Under the pieces are notes generated by a model, which was not told where the DNA came from, did no database searches, and worked only from the letters and a program-made list of their open reading frames with translations. Source: Aquihabitans sp. G128 (GTDB lineage: Bacteria; Actinomycetota; Acidimicrobiia; Acidimicrobiales; Iamiaceae). From it: a DNA stretch of 64,000 nt. Shown piece after piece: positions 54,371 to 62,516 of this stretch. The DNA is taken from the NCBI RefSeq assembly GCF_019048865.1, contig NZ_CP077604.1, positions 868,001-932,000 of the forward strand, given 5' to 3'. The first letter of the stretch is position 1. The number at the start of each line of letters is the position of its first letter. Made by a program: the position numbers and the translations under genes.

Positions 54371-55840
54371 CTGCGCAGCGTAGGGAGCGATCGGCGCGAC
54401 CAGCGGGGCGGCCGCTTGGTCGGTGCACGGCGGCACGTAGGAGCCGAGCACGCGCGAGGAGGTCCTGGGCACCGAGCACGCTGGCGTCGACCGGCTTGCC
54501 GTTGGCCACGTAGGCGAAGGTGATGGTGCCGCCCCCGTCGAGGGGCACGAAGCCGGCGAGCGCGGTGACCGTGTTGAGGGTGCCGGTCTTGGCCCGCAGC
54601 CGCCCTTCGGCGGGGCTGCCGCGGAACCGGGCGACGAGGGTTCCGGTGCGACCGGCGACGGGGAGCCCGGGCCCGAGGGTGCCGTCGATGCCGCCGCTCT
54701 TCGCGAGGACGCCGACCAGCTCGTCGCACGTCACCCGGTTCGCCGGGTCGAGGCCGGAGCCGTCGACCACGTCGGCGCCGGCGGTGCCGACGCCGAGGGC
54801 GGCGGCCCGCGCCTCGATGACCGCCGCGCCGGCGACGGTGGTGCCGGCACCGCCCTTCGCGGCTCCCAGCTCCTTGGCCAGCATCTCGGCGGTCTGGTTG
54901 TCGCTGTAGGTCAGCATCTGGTGGACGATGTCGAGCAGCGGCTTCGAGCTGACCTTGGCCACCTCGGCGGCCCCGGCGGGGGCGACGCCCGTCGCAGCGG
55001 GGGCGCCGATCTGCACGCCCCCGAGCAGCAGCCGGTCGTTGAGGGCGCGGGCGGCGTCGAGCGGCGGGTCTGCCGAGCGGTTGCGCTCGACCGGGGCGTC
55101 GCTGCCGAGAGGCGGGAACGCCAGCGTGTAGCCGTCGTCCAGGTCGAGGGCGCTCAGTGGGCCGGACTGCTCCTGGCCCTCGTAGCGCGGGCCAGCTCGG
55201 GCCGCTGCGCACGCTGTCGTACCGGCTCTCGTCGCCCAGGATGCGGCCGGTCACCCGGGTGATGCCGGCGGCCCGGACCTCCGAGGCAAGGGCGTCGAAC
55301 GAGGTGGTGGGCTGGTCGTCGCCGATGCGGCGGACCAGCCGGTAGGCGTCGGTGACGAGCGTCGGGTCGCCGCCGCCCACCAGGACCAGGTCGCCTTGGA
55401 CCACGCCGCCCGCCACCGGTCCCGTGGCCACGACGCGGGTGTCGAACCGGTGGTCGGCCCCCAGCTGGTCGAGGGCGACCTCGGCGGTCAGCAGCTTCTC
55501 GGTGGATGCCGGGACCAGCGGTTGCGCGCTGTCGTGCTGGTAGGCGACCTTGCCGTCGACCCGGACGCTGAGGCAGGTGTCCGGCGGCGAGAAGGCCATG
55601 ACGGCGTCGAGGTCGCGCTTCAGGGTGTCGGCCGACCCGGGCACCAGCGGCTCGGCCGGCGTCGCCGGCTTCGGCTCGGCCTGGGCCGGGGCAGCGAGGG
55701 GGGCCGACGCCGCAGGCTCCGGCGCTGCGGCCCCGGCGCCGGCGGCCGGCCCCGGCACGACGGCACCGGCGACCAGTGCGGTGCAGGCGACGGCCGCCCT
55801 CGTCCACCGGCGCGGACGGGTGGAGCTTCGCCGCGGGCAT
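54371..55840 (-). CDS. dacB: D-alanyl-D-alanine carboxypeptidase / endopeptidase, DacB (PBP4) type (three frameshifts)
   Basis: Class C penicillin-binding protein that trims or cuts peptidoglycan cross-links. The signal peptide is WTRAAVACTALVAGAVVPGP. The active-site motifs are SxxK in PLVPASTEKLLTAE, SxN in LTYSDNQTAEML and KTG in RLRAKTGTLNTV. Three breaks at 55832-55835, 55186-55189 and 54451-54456 each disappear if one CG is added. TAGGGT 5 nt upstream supports ATG 55840. No stop codon is found before the LON-domain frame; the end given is where that protein starts. A missing stop or a fusion is possible. Confidence 0.85.
54377..54382 (-). promoter_or_regulatory. Leaderless-type -10 box (TACGCT) of the LON-domain gene
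   Basis: TACGCT on the minus strand ends 6 nt before the GTG at 54370. This argues that the LON-domain protein is expressed separately from dacB. Confidence 0.4.
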
Positions 55841-55845
55841 CGGGG

Positions 55846-55851
55846 GACCCT
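55846..55851 (-). promoter_or_regulatory. Leaderless-type -10 box (TAGGGT) of dacB
   Basis: TAGGGT on the minus strand ends 5 nt before the ATG at 55840. Its TAG overlaps the stop region of the acyl-CoA synthetase gene (55850). Confidence 0.5.
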
Positions 55852-58018
55852 AGGGGCGGGGGTGGGCCGGCAGCCCGCGGGCCTGGCGCCAGCGGGCGTG
55901 CTCCCAGGCGTGGCCCAGCGCCGTCACGGCCCGGTTGGCCGACGGGTAGCAGAGCCGTCCGGTGGCGCGGACGGTGGCCGGCCCGGCGTTGTCGGGGTCG
56001 GCGACGGCCAGCTCGGTGGCGAGCAGGATCGGCTTGCCGGTGGCGTCGGAGATGTCGGCGGCCGCCTGGGCGAAGCGGGCGTCCTGGCGCTCGTGGTAGG
56101 CGACGATCCGCTCGATCCCGTGGTCGGGGTAGAAGGGGCCGTTGCGCATGAGGCGGGCCTGGTTGGCCTGGATGCCCAGCCCGAGCTGGATGACCGCGTC
56201 GACGTCGGGGTGCGAGGCGATGAGCTCCAGCACCTCGGGGATGGTGTCGCGGGTCTCGCCGCCGGCGAGGTCGACCGGGTTGCCCTTGCTCCAGCGCGGC
56301 GGGAGCTTGGCGTCGATCAGGGCGAGGAGGTCCTCGGGCAGGGTGAGCAGCTCGAGGTCACTGGACGTGATGGCGTCGGCCGTCACGACGCCCCAGCCGC
56401 CGGCGGTGGTCATGACCACCACCCGAGGGCCCTTGGGCATCGGCTGGGTGGCGAAGGTGGCTGCTGCTTCGAAGGCCTCCTCCACCGTGGCGGCGCGGGT
56501 GATGCCGGCCTGGCGGCACGCCCCGTCGAACACCCGGTCGTCGGTGGCGAGCGAGCCGGTGTGGCTGGCGGCGGCCTGCTGGCCGCCGGCGGTGGCGCCG
56601 CCCTTGACGAGCACGAGCGGCTTGCGCTCGGTCACCGTCGCCATGCGAGCGAGGAAGGTCCGGCCGTCCGGGACGCCTTCGACGTAGGCCAGGCCCACCG
56701 CGGTCTCGGCGTCGTCGGCGTAGAAGTCGAGGAAGTCCGCGACGGTGACCGCCGCAGCGTTGCCGGCCGAGACGGCGCGGCTGATGCCGACGCCGGTCTG
56801 CACGGCGTAGTTCTGGAACGACGACACGAAGTTGCCGGACTGGGAGGCGACGCCGATCTTCCCGGCAGGCGGGTACGGAGCGACGATCTGGGCGCAGAGC
56901 TTCGACGGCGTCGACACCACGCCCTGGCCGTTGGGACCGGCGAGGAGGATGCCGAGCTCGTCGCACAGCGCCACGAGGTCGGCCTGGGCGGCGATGCCCG
57001 CCTCGCCGGCCTCGCCGTAGCCGGCCGAGGTGATGAACGCCGCGGTGATCCCCTTGGCCGCCGCGGCGCGGAGCAGGTCGGGGTTCACCGAGGCCGGGGT
57101 GCACACGAAGATCAGGTCGAAGGTATCGTCCGGCAGCTCGGCGATGTCGGCCACCGTCTGGATGCCGAGCACCTCGGCCCGCTCGCGGTTCGTGGCCGCG
57201 ACCGCGCCGGCGTAGCCCGCCGCCAGCACGTTGTGGAGGCTGACGAAGCCGAACTTGCCGGGGTGGCTGGAGGCTCCGGCGACCACCACGCCCTTCGGGT
57301 CGAAGAGGGCGCGAAACCCGGCGGTGGCGGGCCGGGCGTCGGCGGACGTCGCCGTGGCCGGCACCCGGTCCGGGTCGACCTCGACGAGGGCGTCGACGGC
57401 GATCGGCGTGCCGTCGACCACGATCAGCGGGTTGAGGTCGGCCGACGCGATGCTCGGGTCGGCCTCGGCGGCGGCCGAGAGGCCGAGGATCACGGCGGCC
57501 AGGGCATCCCGGTCGACGGCCGGCTCGCCCCGGAAGGCGCCCAGCAGGGCCTGGGTGGCGAGGTCGTCGATCATCTCGGCGGCGTCGACGGCGCTCACCG
57601 GCACGGGGCGGACGCTGACGTCGGCGAGGGCCTCGGCGAAGATGCCGCCGATCCCCACCATGACCGTGGTGCCGAACTGCGGGTCGGTCGACAGCCCGGC
57701 GATGAGCTCGCGGTTGCCCTTCAGCATCGGCGCCACCAGCAGGCCGACCGGCCCGTCCTCCGGCGTCGCCCTGCCCAGCAGCTCCGCGGCCGCCGCCTCG
57801 ACGGCCGCGGCGTCGGCCAGCGAGAGCCGCACCAGCCCCCGCTCGGTCTTGTGGGCGATGGCGTCGCCGTTGAGCTTGAGGACCACGGGGAACCCGACCT
57901 CGCTCGCCGCCGCGACGGCCTCGGCGGCCGTCGCCACCACGTGCTCCGGCGCGAACGGCACCCCGTGCCCCGCCAGCAGCACCTTCGAATCGGCTTCGCT
58001 CAGCGTCCGTGCAGACAT
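55850..58018 (-). CDS. ADP-forming acyl-CoA synthetase (acetate-CoA ligase type), beta-alpha fusion
   Basis: A 722-residue enzyme of the nucleoside-diphosphate-forming acyl-CoA synthetase family, which makes acyl-CoA or runs in reverse to gain ATP. An ATP-grasp domain comes first (residues ~10-220: FPVVLKLNGDAIAHKTERG, MVGIGGIFAEALADVSV), then a CoA-binding Rossmann domain (DPKGVVVAGASSHPGKFGFV) and succinyl-CoA-ligase-like domains with the probable phospho-His region ASHTGSLATDDRVFDGACR. This is the reverse of the usual alpha-then-beta order. TACAGT 8 nt upstream supports ATG 58018. The TetR gene 40 bp upstream may regulate it. Confidence 0.86.
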   Translation of the reverse strand: MSARTLSEADSKVLLAGHGVPFAPEHVVATAAEAVAAASEVGFPVVLKLNGDAIAHKTERGLVRLSLADAAAVEAAAAELLGRATPEDGPVGLLVAPMLKGNRELIAGLSTDPQFGTTVMVGIGGIFAEALADVSVRPVPVSAVDAAEMIDDLATQALLGAFRGEPAVDRDALAAVILGLSAAAEADPSIASADLNPLIVVDGTPIAVDALVEVDPDRVPATATSADARPATAGFRALFDPKGVVVAGASSHPGKFGFVSLHNVLAAGYAGAVAATNRERAEVLGIQTVADIAELPDDTFDLIFVCTPASVNPDLLRAAAAKGITAAFITSAGYGEAGEAGIAAQADLVALCDELGILLAGPNGQGVVSTPSKLCAQIVAPYPPAGKIGVASQSGNFVSSFQNYAVQTGVGISRAVSAGNAAAVTVADFLDFYADDAETAVGLAYVEGVPDGRTFLARMATVTERKPLVLVKGGATAGGQQAAASHTGSLATDDRVFDGACRQAGITRAATVEEAFEAAATFATQPMPKGPRVVVMTTAGGWGVVTADAITSSDLELLTLPEDLLALIDAKLPPRWSKGNPVDLAGGETRDTIPEVLELIASHPDVDAVIQLGLGIQANQARLMRNGPFYPDHGIERIVAYHERQDARFAQAAADISDATGKPILLATELAVADPDNAGPATVRATGRLCYPSANRAVTALGHAWEHARWRQARGLPAHPRP

Positions 58019-58026
58019 GGCCGCCG

Positions 58027-58032
58027 ACTGTA
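58027..58032 (-). promoter_or_regulatory. Leaderless-type -10 box (TACAGT) of the acyl-CoA synthetase gene
   Basis: TACAGT on the minus strand ends 8 nt before the ATG at 58018, within the 40-bp gap after the TetR stop. Confidence 0.55.
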
Positions 58033-58058
58033 AGCCCCAGGGGGCCACCCACCCACGA

Positions 58059-58691
58059 TCACCCCGGCCCCAGCGGAGCGGTCGGCGAGAGCGCGACGTG
58101 GAACAGGTTGCGGATGTGGTTGAGGCGGGCCTCGGTGGCGGCCGGCGCCAGCGGGTCGCCGTCGAGCAGGCCCTCGAGGAACGGGATGTCGCTGAAGTAG
58201 CTGAACATCACGCTGTAGCCGGTGATGAGGAGCTGCTCGGTGTCGACGCGCCGGAAGTTGCCCGCGGCGATCTCCCGCTCGAACCAGGCCATGGCCCGCT
58301 GGAGGAACGGCCGGAGCGCGGCGCCCAGGTCGATGCCGAGGTTGGCGCCGCCGTCGAGGGCCTCGCGGCGGACGATGCGGACGAACTCGGGGTTCTCCTC
58401 GAAGAAGCGGAACCCGGCCGTGATGACGGAGTCGACCTGCTTCCAGCCGTGGCGGTCCTCGCCGACCGCGTCCTCGACCCGGACCGCCCACTCCCCCAGC
58501 GAGATGCGGAACACCTCGGCGTACACGGCTTCCTTCGAGGGGAAGTGGTGCAGCAGGCTGGGCCGGCGGATGCCCACCGCCTCGGCGATCACGTTCAGCG
58601 AGGTGCCCTCGTAGCCGTGCTCGGCGAAGCAGCGACGGGCCTCGACGATGATCGCCTCGCGGGTGCTCAGCACCGGTTCCGTCGCAGCCAT
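58059..58691 (-). CDS. TetR-family transcriptional regulator
   Basis: A 210-residue repressor with the N-terminal helix-turn-helix ([40 protein letters not shown]) and an all-helical ligand domain. Its own start region carries an 8-3-8 palindrome over the -10 box, which points to autoregulation. The acyl-CoA synthetase downstream on the same strand and nagA upstream in the other direction are the likely targets. The ligand cannot be inferred; acyl-CoA or fatty-acid sensing is only a guess from the neighbour. Confidence 0.88.
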   Translation of the reverse strand: MAATEPVLSTREAIIVEARRCFAEHGYEGTSLNVIAEAVGIRRPSLLHHFPSKEAVYAEVFRISLGEWAVRVEDAVGEDRHGWKQVDSVITAGFRFFEENPEFVRIVRREALDGGANLGIDLGAALRPFLQRAMAWFEREIAAGNFRRVDTEQLLITGYSVMFSYFSDIPFLEGLLDGDPLAPAATEARLNHIRNLFHVALSPTAPLGPG

Positions 58692-58695
58692 TGGT

Positions 58696-58714
58696 CCGGA
58701 GCCTAGGGCTCCGG
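58696..58714. promoter_or_regulatory. Putative TetR operator palindrome
   Basis: CCGGAGCC-TAG-GGCTCCGG is a perfect 8-bp inverted repeat with a 3-bp centre. It overlaps the TetR gene's -10 box TAGGCT (58700-58705, 8 nt before the ATG). Binding here would block transcription of the TetR gene. Confidence 0.6.
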
Positions 58715-58725
58715 TCGGGGCAAAT

Positions 58726-58738
58726 GACCGGACCGGTC
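58726..58738. promoter_or_regulatory. Second palindrome upstream of the TetR gene
   Basis: GACCGG-A-CCGGTC is a perfect 6-1-6 inverted repeat 11 bp beyond the first palindrome, in the TetR/nagA divergent region. It may be a second operator half or simply GC-rich symmetry. Confidence 0.35.
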
Positions 58739-58845
58739 GCCAGGCCGCCTGGCCGCGGGCTGCGGCGCGGGTGGCCCGCTGCGGGTGGCTGGAGGGGCGC
58801 GGCGGGCGGTGCGGCGGTGCGCCGCCGGACCGCAGACCACCTGGT

Positions 58846-58851
58846 TAGCGT
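58846..58851 (+). promoter_or_regulatory. Leaderless-type -10 box (TAGCGT) of nagA
   Basis: TAGCGT ends 6 nt before the GTG at 58858. Confidence 0.5.
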
Positions 58852-58857
58852 CGGCCC

Positions 58858-59949
58858 GTGCCCGCCATCACCGCCCGCCAGGTCGTGCTGCCCGACCGGA
58901 TCGCCGCCGATGCCGCCGTCGAGGTCGACGACCGTGGGCACGTGGTCGAGGTGCGTCCGGCGGCGGGCCCCGTGGACCACGAGGTCCTGGTGCCCGGCCT
59001 CGTCGACCTGCAGGTGAACGGCCACGACGACGTCGACGTCGCCTCGGCCCGGGGCGAGGGGTGGGACCGCCTCGACGACCTGCTGCTTGCCCAGGGGGTC
59101 ACGGCCTGGTGCCCGACGCTGGTCACCGCGCCGCTCGACGCCTTCGCCCGACCGCTCGCCCGCATCGGTGAGGCCTCGGCCCGTCCCGGCCGGCACCCGG
59201 AGGTGCTGGGCGCCCACCTCGAGGGGCCGTTCCTGGGCGGCAAGCCGGGAGCCCACCCGACCGAGCTGATCCGGGCCGTCGACCCGGCGTGGCTCGAGGC
59301 GCTGCCCGCCCACGTCGCCCTGGTGACCGCGGCGGCCGAGTGCGAGGGGGTCGACGCCCTGTGGGCCTGGGCCACCGAACGTGGGGTGCTCGCGTCGGTG
59401 GGCCACTCGGCGGCGTCGGCCGAGGCGGCGTCGGCCGCCTTCGACCGGGGCGCCCGCATGGTCACGCACCTCTTCAACGGCATGTCGGGGGTCGACCACC
59501 GCTCCCCCGGCGTGGCGGTGGCCGCCCTGCTCGACGATCGGGTGGCGGCGGGGCTGATCGCCGACGGCGTCCACGTCCACCCAGACCTGGTCCGCCTCGC
59601 GTTCAGGGTGAAGGGTCCGGGTCGCATCGCCCTGGTGACCGATGCGGTGGCGTGGCGGGCCGGGACCATCGGGCGCATCACCATGCACCACGACGGCACC
59701 GCGCCCCGCCTCGCCGACGGCACCCTCGCCGGGAGCGCGCTCACGCTCGACCGGGCCGTCGCCAACGTCGTGGCGTGGGGCGCCACCGACCTGGTGGGTG
59801 CCGTCCGCGCTGCGGCCACCACGCCGGCGGACCTGCTCGGCCGGTCCGACCTCGGCCGGATCGCTCCCGGCGCCCGGGCGGACCTGGCCGCCCTCGACGC
59901 CGACGGGGCCTGCGTGGGCACGTGGCTGGCCGGGACCCGCGTCCGATAG
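58858..59949 (+). CDS. nagA: N-acetylglucosamine-6-phosphate deacetylase
   Basis: Amidohydrolase that deacetylates GlcNAc-6-phosphate for amino-sugar recycling. Metal and catalytic residues are E122 (GAHLEGPFLGG), H183 (VGHSAAS), H204 (THLFNGMSG), H239 (ADGVHVHPD) and D262 (LVTDAV). The conserved PGLVDLQVNGHDDVD replaces the usual PGFIDxHxHG, as in other NagA proteins. Length 363 is normal. It lies opposite the TetR gene and no nagB or PTS gene is nearby. Confidence 0.93.
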   Translation: MPAITARQVVLPDRIAADAAVEVDDRGHVVEVRPAAGPVDHEVLVPGLVDLQVNGHDDVDVASARGEGWDRLDDLLLAQGVTAWCPTLVTAPLDAFARPLARIGEASARPGRHPEVLGAHLEGPFLGGKPGAHPTELIRAVDPAWLEALPAHVALVTAAAECEGVDALWAWATERGVLASVGHSAASAEAASAAFDRGARMVTHLFNGMSGVDHRSPGVAVAALLDDRVAAGLIADGVHVHPDLVRLAFRVKGPGRIALVTDAVAWRAGTIGRITMHHDGTAPRLADGTLAGSALTLDRAVANVVAWGATDLVGAVRAAATTPADLLGRSDLGRIAPGARADLAALDADGACVGTWLAGTRVR

Positions 59950-59963
59950 CGGGGGCGACCCGT

Positions 59964-59969
59964 TACGGT
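59964..59969 (+). promoter_or_regulatory. Leaderless-type -10 box (TACGGT) of the DUF6941-like gene
   Basis: TACGGT ends 8 nt before the ATG at 59978, within the 28-bp gap after nagA. Confidence 0.5.
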
Positions 59970-59977
59970 CGACGGCC

Positions 59978-60367
59978 ATGGACATGAACATCGTCGCTGC
60001 CGTGTTCATGGAGAACATCGAGCTCCGCCCCGCTCCCGGGCCCTCCACCCGGATCGACCTCACCGGCGTGCACTTCTCCATGGCTGCTCCCTCGCCCGTG
60101 CCGGTCACCGTCGAGCCGCACCTGGTGGTGCTCGTCCGGTGCCCGCCCGACGGGAAGGGCGACGGCGCCCTGGAGGCCGTGTACAAGCGCGACGGCGAGC
60201 AGGTGGCCCGCAACGTCCAGCCGCTCGTGGTCGAGCCGGGCAAGTTCGCCTACCGCCTGGTGCGGGCCGAGCTGGAGTTCGAGGAGTACGGCACGGTGGA
60301 GGTCGAGGTCCGCATCGACCACGGGCCGATCACCACCGTCCCCTACACCCTGCTGCCGCCGGCCTGA
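59978..60367 (+). CDS. Small beta-rich protein, DUF6941-like, unknown function
   Basis: A 129-residue protein with a strand-rich pattern, ending GPITTVPYTLLPPA. The opening (MNIVAAVFMENIELRPAPGP), a central HLVVLVRCPPDGKGDG, and a C-terminal ELEFEEYGTVEVEVRIDH resemble a widespread actinobacterial family that often starts with such an aliphatic strand. No function is established. The FIST-domain gene begins 8 nt downstream, so they are probably co-expressed. Confidence 0.6.
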   Translation: MDMNIVAAVFMENIELRPAPGPSTRIDLTGVHFSMAAPSPVPVTVEPHLVVLVRCPPDGKGDGALEAVYKRDGEQVARNVQPLVVEPGKFAYRLVRAELEFEEYGTVEVEVRIDHGPITTVPYTLLPPA

Positions 60368-60375
60368 GCCTCGCC

Positions 60376-61533
60376 ATGGGCTTCGCCGCGGCCATCTCCG
60401 AGCACCCGCTGGCCACCCACGCCATCGGCGAGGTGGTGGGCCAGGTCCTCGACCAGGTCGGCGAAGCCCCGGACCTCGCGGTCCTCTTCGTCACCGGCGC
60501 CTTCGCCGGCGCCACCGAGGACCTCGCCCACGCGGTGCGCGAGCTGCTGCACCCGGCGGCGTTCGTGGCCTGCACGGCGGCTTCGGTGCTCGCGGGCGAC
60601 CACGAGGTGGAGCAGCGACCGGCCGTGGTGCTGTTCACCGCCAGCTGGAGCGGTCGGCTCCGCACCGGAGCCGGCGGCGCTCGGGCGGTCCGCTTCTCGG
60701 CCGAGCGCGAAGGCGAGGGCTGGCGCCTCACCGGCACCGACGACGTCGCCGTCGACGGGGCCACCCTCGTCCTGCTGGCCGACCCCTTCTCGTTCCCGGT
60801 CGACGGCTTCCTCGAGGAGCTCTCGCGCCGCGCCCCCGGGCTGACGGTGGTGGGCGGCCTGGCGTCGGCCGCCGCCGGTGCCGGCGGCAACCGCCTCGTG
60901 GCCGACGACGTCGTGGTCGACCGGGGTGCCGTCGGGATCTACCTGCCGCCCGGGGTGCCGGTCCGCGCGCTGGTGTCGCAGGGCTGCCGTCCGGTGGGCG
61001 AGCCGCTCGTCGTCACCCGCAGCAGCGGCACCCTCATCGAGGAGATCGCCGGCCGCCCGGCGCTCGACCGCGTGCTCGAGACCGCCGATGCGGTCAGCCC
61101 CGAGGACCGCTCGCTGATGGCTCGCGGGCTGCACCTCGGCGTGGTCATCGACGAGACCCAGGAGTCCTTCGCCCAGGGCGACTTCCTGATCCGCGACGTC
61201 CTCGGCGCCGATCGCACCACCCGTGCGGTGGCGGTGGGCACCGAGGTGGCGGTGGGGTCCACCATCCAGTTCCACGTCCGCGACGCCGACTCTGCCGACC
61301 TCGACCTGCGCGCCACCCTGGCCGGCGAAGAGGGCCGGGCCGCGCTGGTGTTCACCTGCGACAGCCGGGGCGCCGGGCTCTTCGGCGAGCCCGACCACGA
61401 CGCCACGGTGGTCAACGACCACCTCGACGGCGGCGCCACGGCGGGGATGTTCTGCGCCGGCGAGATCGGCCCCGTGGGCGACAAGCCCTGGCTCCACGCC
61501 TTCACCACGACCCTCCTCCTCTTCGACGACTAG
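60376..61533 (+). CDS. FIST-domain sensory protein
   Basis: A 385-residue protein with FIST N-terminal and C-terminal domains (AVLFVTGAFAGATEDLAHAV, VGGLASAAAGAGGNRLV, GLHLGVVIDETQESFAQGDF, CAGEIGPVGDKPWLHAFTTT). FIST domains are thought to sense small ligands such as amino acids, but proteins lacking an output domain are common and unexplained. No kinase, cyclase or chemotaxis domain is fused, and none is nearby. The gene ends just before three hairpin repeats. Confidence 0.85.
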   Translation: MGFAAAISEHPLATHAIGEVVGQVLDQVGEAPDLAVLFVTGAFAGATEDLAHAVRELLHPAAFVACTAASVLAGDHEVEQRPAVVLFTASWSGRLRTGAGGARAVRFSAEREGEGWRLTGTDDVAVDGATLVLLADPFSFPVDGFLEELSRRAPGLTVVGGLASAAAGAGGNRLVADDVVVDRGAVGIYLPPGVPVRALVSQGCRPVGEPLVVTRSSGTLIEEIAGRPALDRVLETADAVSPEDRSLMARGLHLGVVIDETQESFAQGDFLIRDVLGADRTTRAVAVGTEVAVGSTIQFHVRDADSADLDLRATLAGEEGRAALVFTCDSRGAGLFGEPDHDATVVNDHLDGGATAGMFCAGEIGPVGDKPWLHAFTTTLLLFDD

Positions 61534-61553
61534 CCCCCTCGCCCTCCCCCCCG

Positions 61554-61600
61554 AACTCTGGGTCTGACACCCGTGCGCGCAGGGCCCGGGACCCAAAGTT
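61554..61600. repeat. Intergenic hairpin repeat, family 2, copy 1
   Basis: Arms AACTCTGGGTC (61554-61564) and GACCCAAAGTT (61590-61600), with one mismatch, enclose TGACACCCGTGCGCGC and following bases. The right flank is CGCCGGGGTGG, as in family 1. Confidence 0.8.
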
Positions 61601-61625
61601 CGCCGGGGTGGAGCGGTGTTCCCGC

Positions 61626-61673
61626 AACTTTGGGTCTCACACCCATGCGCGCAAGGGTCTGGGACCCAAAGTT
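61626..61673. repeat. Intergenic hairpin repeat, family 2, copy 2
   Basis: Perfect 11-bp arms AACTTTGGGTC (61626-61636) and GACCCAAAGTT (61663-61673). The centre CACACCCATGCGCGC is related to copy 1 and the right flank is CGCCGGGGTGG. Confidence 0.85.
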
Positions 61674-61698
61674 CGCCGGGGTGGGGCGGTGTTCCCGG

Positions 61699-61747
61699 AC
61701 CTTTGGGTCTGCCACCCGTGCGCGCCGGGGGTCTGGGACCCAAAGTT
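61699..61747. repeat. Intergenic hairpin repeat, family 2, copy 3
   Basis: Arms ACCTTTGGGTC (61699-61709) and GACCCAAAGTT (61737-61747) with one mismatch. The right flank is CGCTGGGGTGG. The three copies form a tandem array of about 70-bp units between the convergent FIST and VOC genes. Confidence 0.83.
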
Positions 61748-61808
61748 CGCTGGGGTGGGGCGGGTGGGCGTCTGTTCCGGGCCGGAGGTCGGAGCGGACC
61801 TCGCGGGG

Positions 61809-62381
61809 TCAGACGGTGAGCTCGCCGGGGGCGGGGCGGACGGCGCCGTTGGGCGCCACGGCGGTGTCGCCCGGACCGAAGGGGCGGGTCCAGGCGGCCA
61901 GCTCGAGCAGGATCCCGTCGGGGTCCTGGAAGTAGACCGAGCGCACGTAGACCTCGTCGGTCCACTCCGGCGCCAGGCCCCACTCGCTGTCGTCGTGGTT
62001 GGCGATCTCGGTGGTCTCGACGCCGGCGGCGCGGAGGCGGTCGCGGTAGGCCTCCATGCGATCGGGCGGCACCGAGAAGGCCACGTGGTTCATCGAGCCG
62101 ATGGCGCTGGTCAGCGAGCCGCGGTCGGGCCGGGACGCCGGGGCGCTGATGCCGGGCGAGGGCTCGGGCGCGCCGGGGAACCAGAAGAACGCCAGGGTGT
62201 CGCCGCCGCCGCACTCGAAGAAGAAGTGCTGGCCCAGGCCGGCGGGCAGCTCGATGGTCTTCACCAGGGGCATGCCGAGCACGCCCTGGTAGAAGTCGAC
62301 CGTCCGGGCCATGTCGCGGCAGACCAGCGCCAGGTGGTTGATGCCGCCCAGCTCGAAGGGCCGGTCCTCGGACTCGCTCAT
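61809..62381 (-). CDS. VOC-family (glyoxalase/dioxygenase-like) metalloenzyme
   Basis: A 190-residue protein with two VOC beta-alpha-beta-beta-beta modules. Likely metal residues are His in GGINHLALVCRDMARTVDFY, His in IGSMNHVAFSVPPDRMEAYR and Glu in QDPDGILLELAAWTRPF. This pattern fits ring-cleaving dioxygenases, glyoxalases and related enzymes; the substrate is unknown. The ATG at 62381 has GAGGGGAG about 6 nt upstream, one of the clearer ribosome-binding sites here. Confidence 0.82.
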   Translation of the reverse strand: MSESEDRPFELGGINHLALVCRDMARTVDFYQGVLGMPLVKTIELPAGLGQHFFFECGGGDTLAFFWFPGAPEPSPGISAPASRPDRGSLTSAIGSMNHVAFSVPPDRMEAYRDRLRAAGVETTEIANHDDSEWGLAPEWTDEVYVRSVYFQDPDGILLELAAWTRPFGPGDTAVAPNGAVRPAPGELTV

Positions 62382-62459
62382 GTCGCTCCCCTCGGGTTCA
62401 CCGCCGTGCCCGGACGCTACCGGCGGCGGCCGTCGCTCGCCGGGGCGCCAGCGGGTACC

Positions 62460-62494
62460 GGGTGCCCGTCCGCCCCCCCGACGGACGGGCACCC
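62460..62494 (-). terminator. Strong hairpin between the aldehyde dehydrogenase and VOC genes
   Basis: Perfect 13-bp arms at 62460-62472 (GGGTGCCCGTCCG) and 62482-62494 with a 9-nt C-rich loop. It lies 22 bp after the aldehyde dehydrogenase stop, in the right place for its terminator. It has no T-tract, as is common in high-GC actinobacteria. Confidence 0.6.
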
Positions 62495-62516
62495 GATCTT
62501 GGTCGATCCGACCCGC

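Noticed and set aside
61550..61750. Three evenly spaced repeats resembling a small CRISPR array
   Set aside because: The conserved parts are both arms and centre of each hairpin, with no unique spacers and no cas genes; it is a tandem hairpin repeat.
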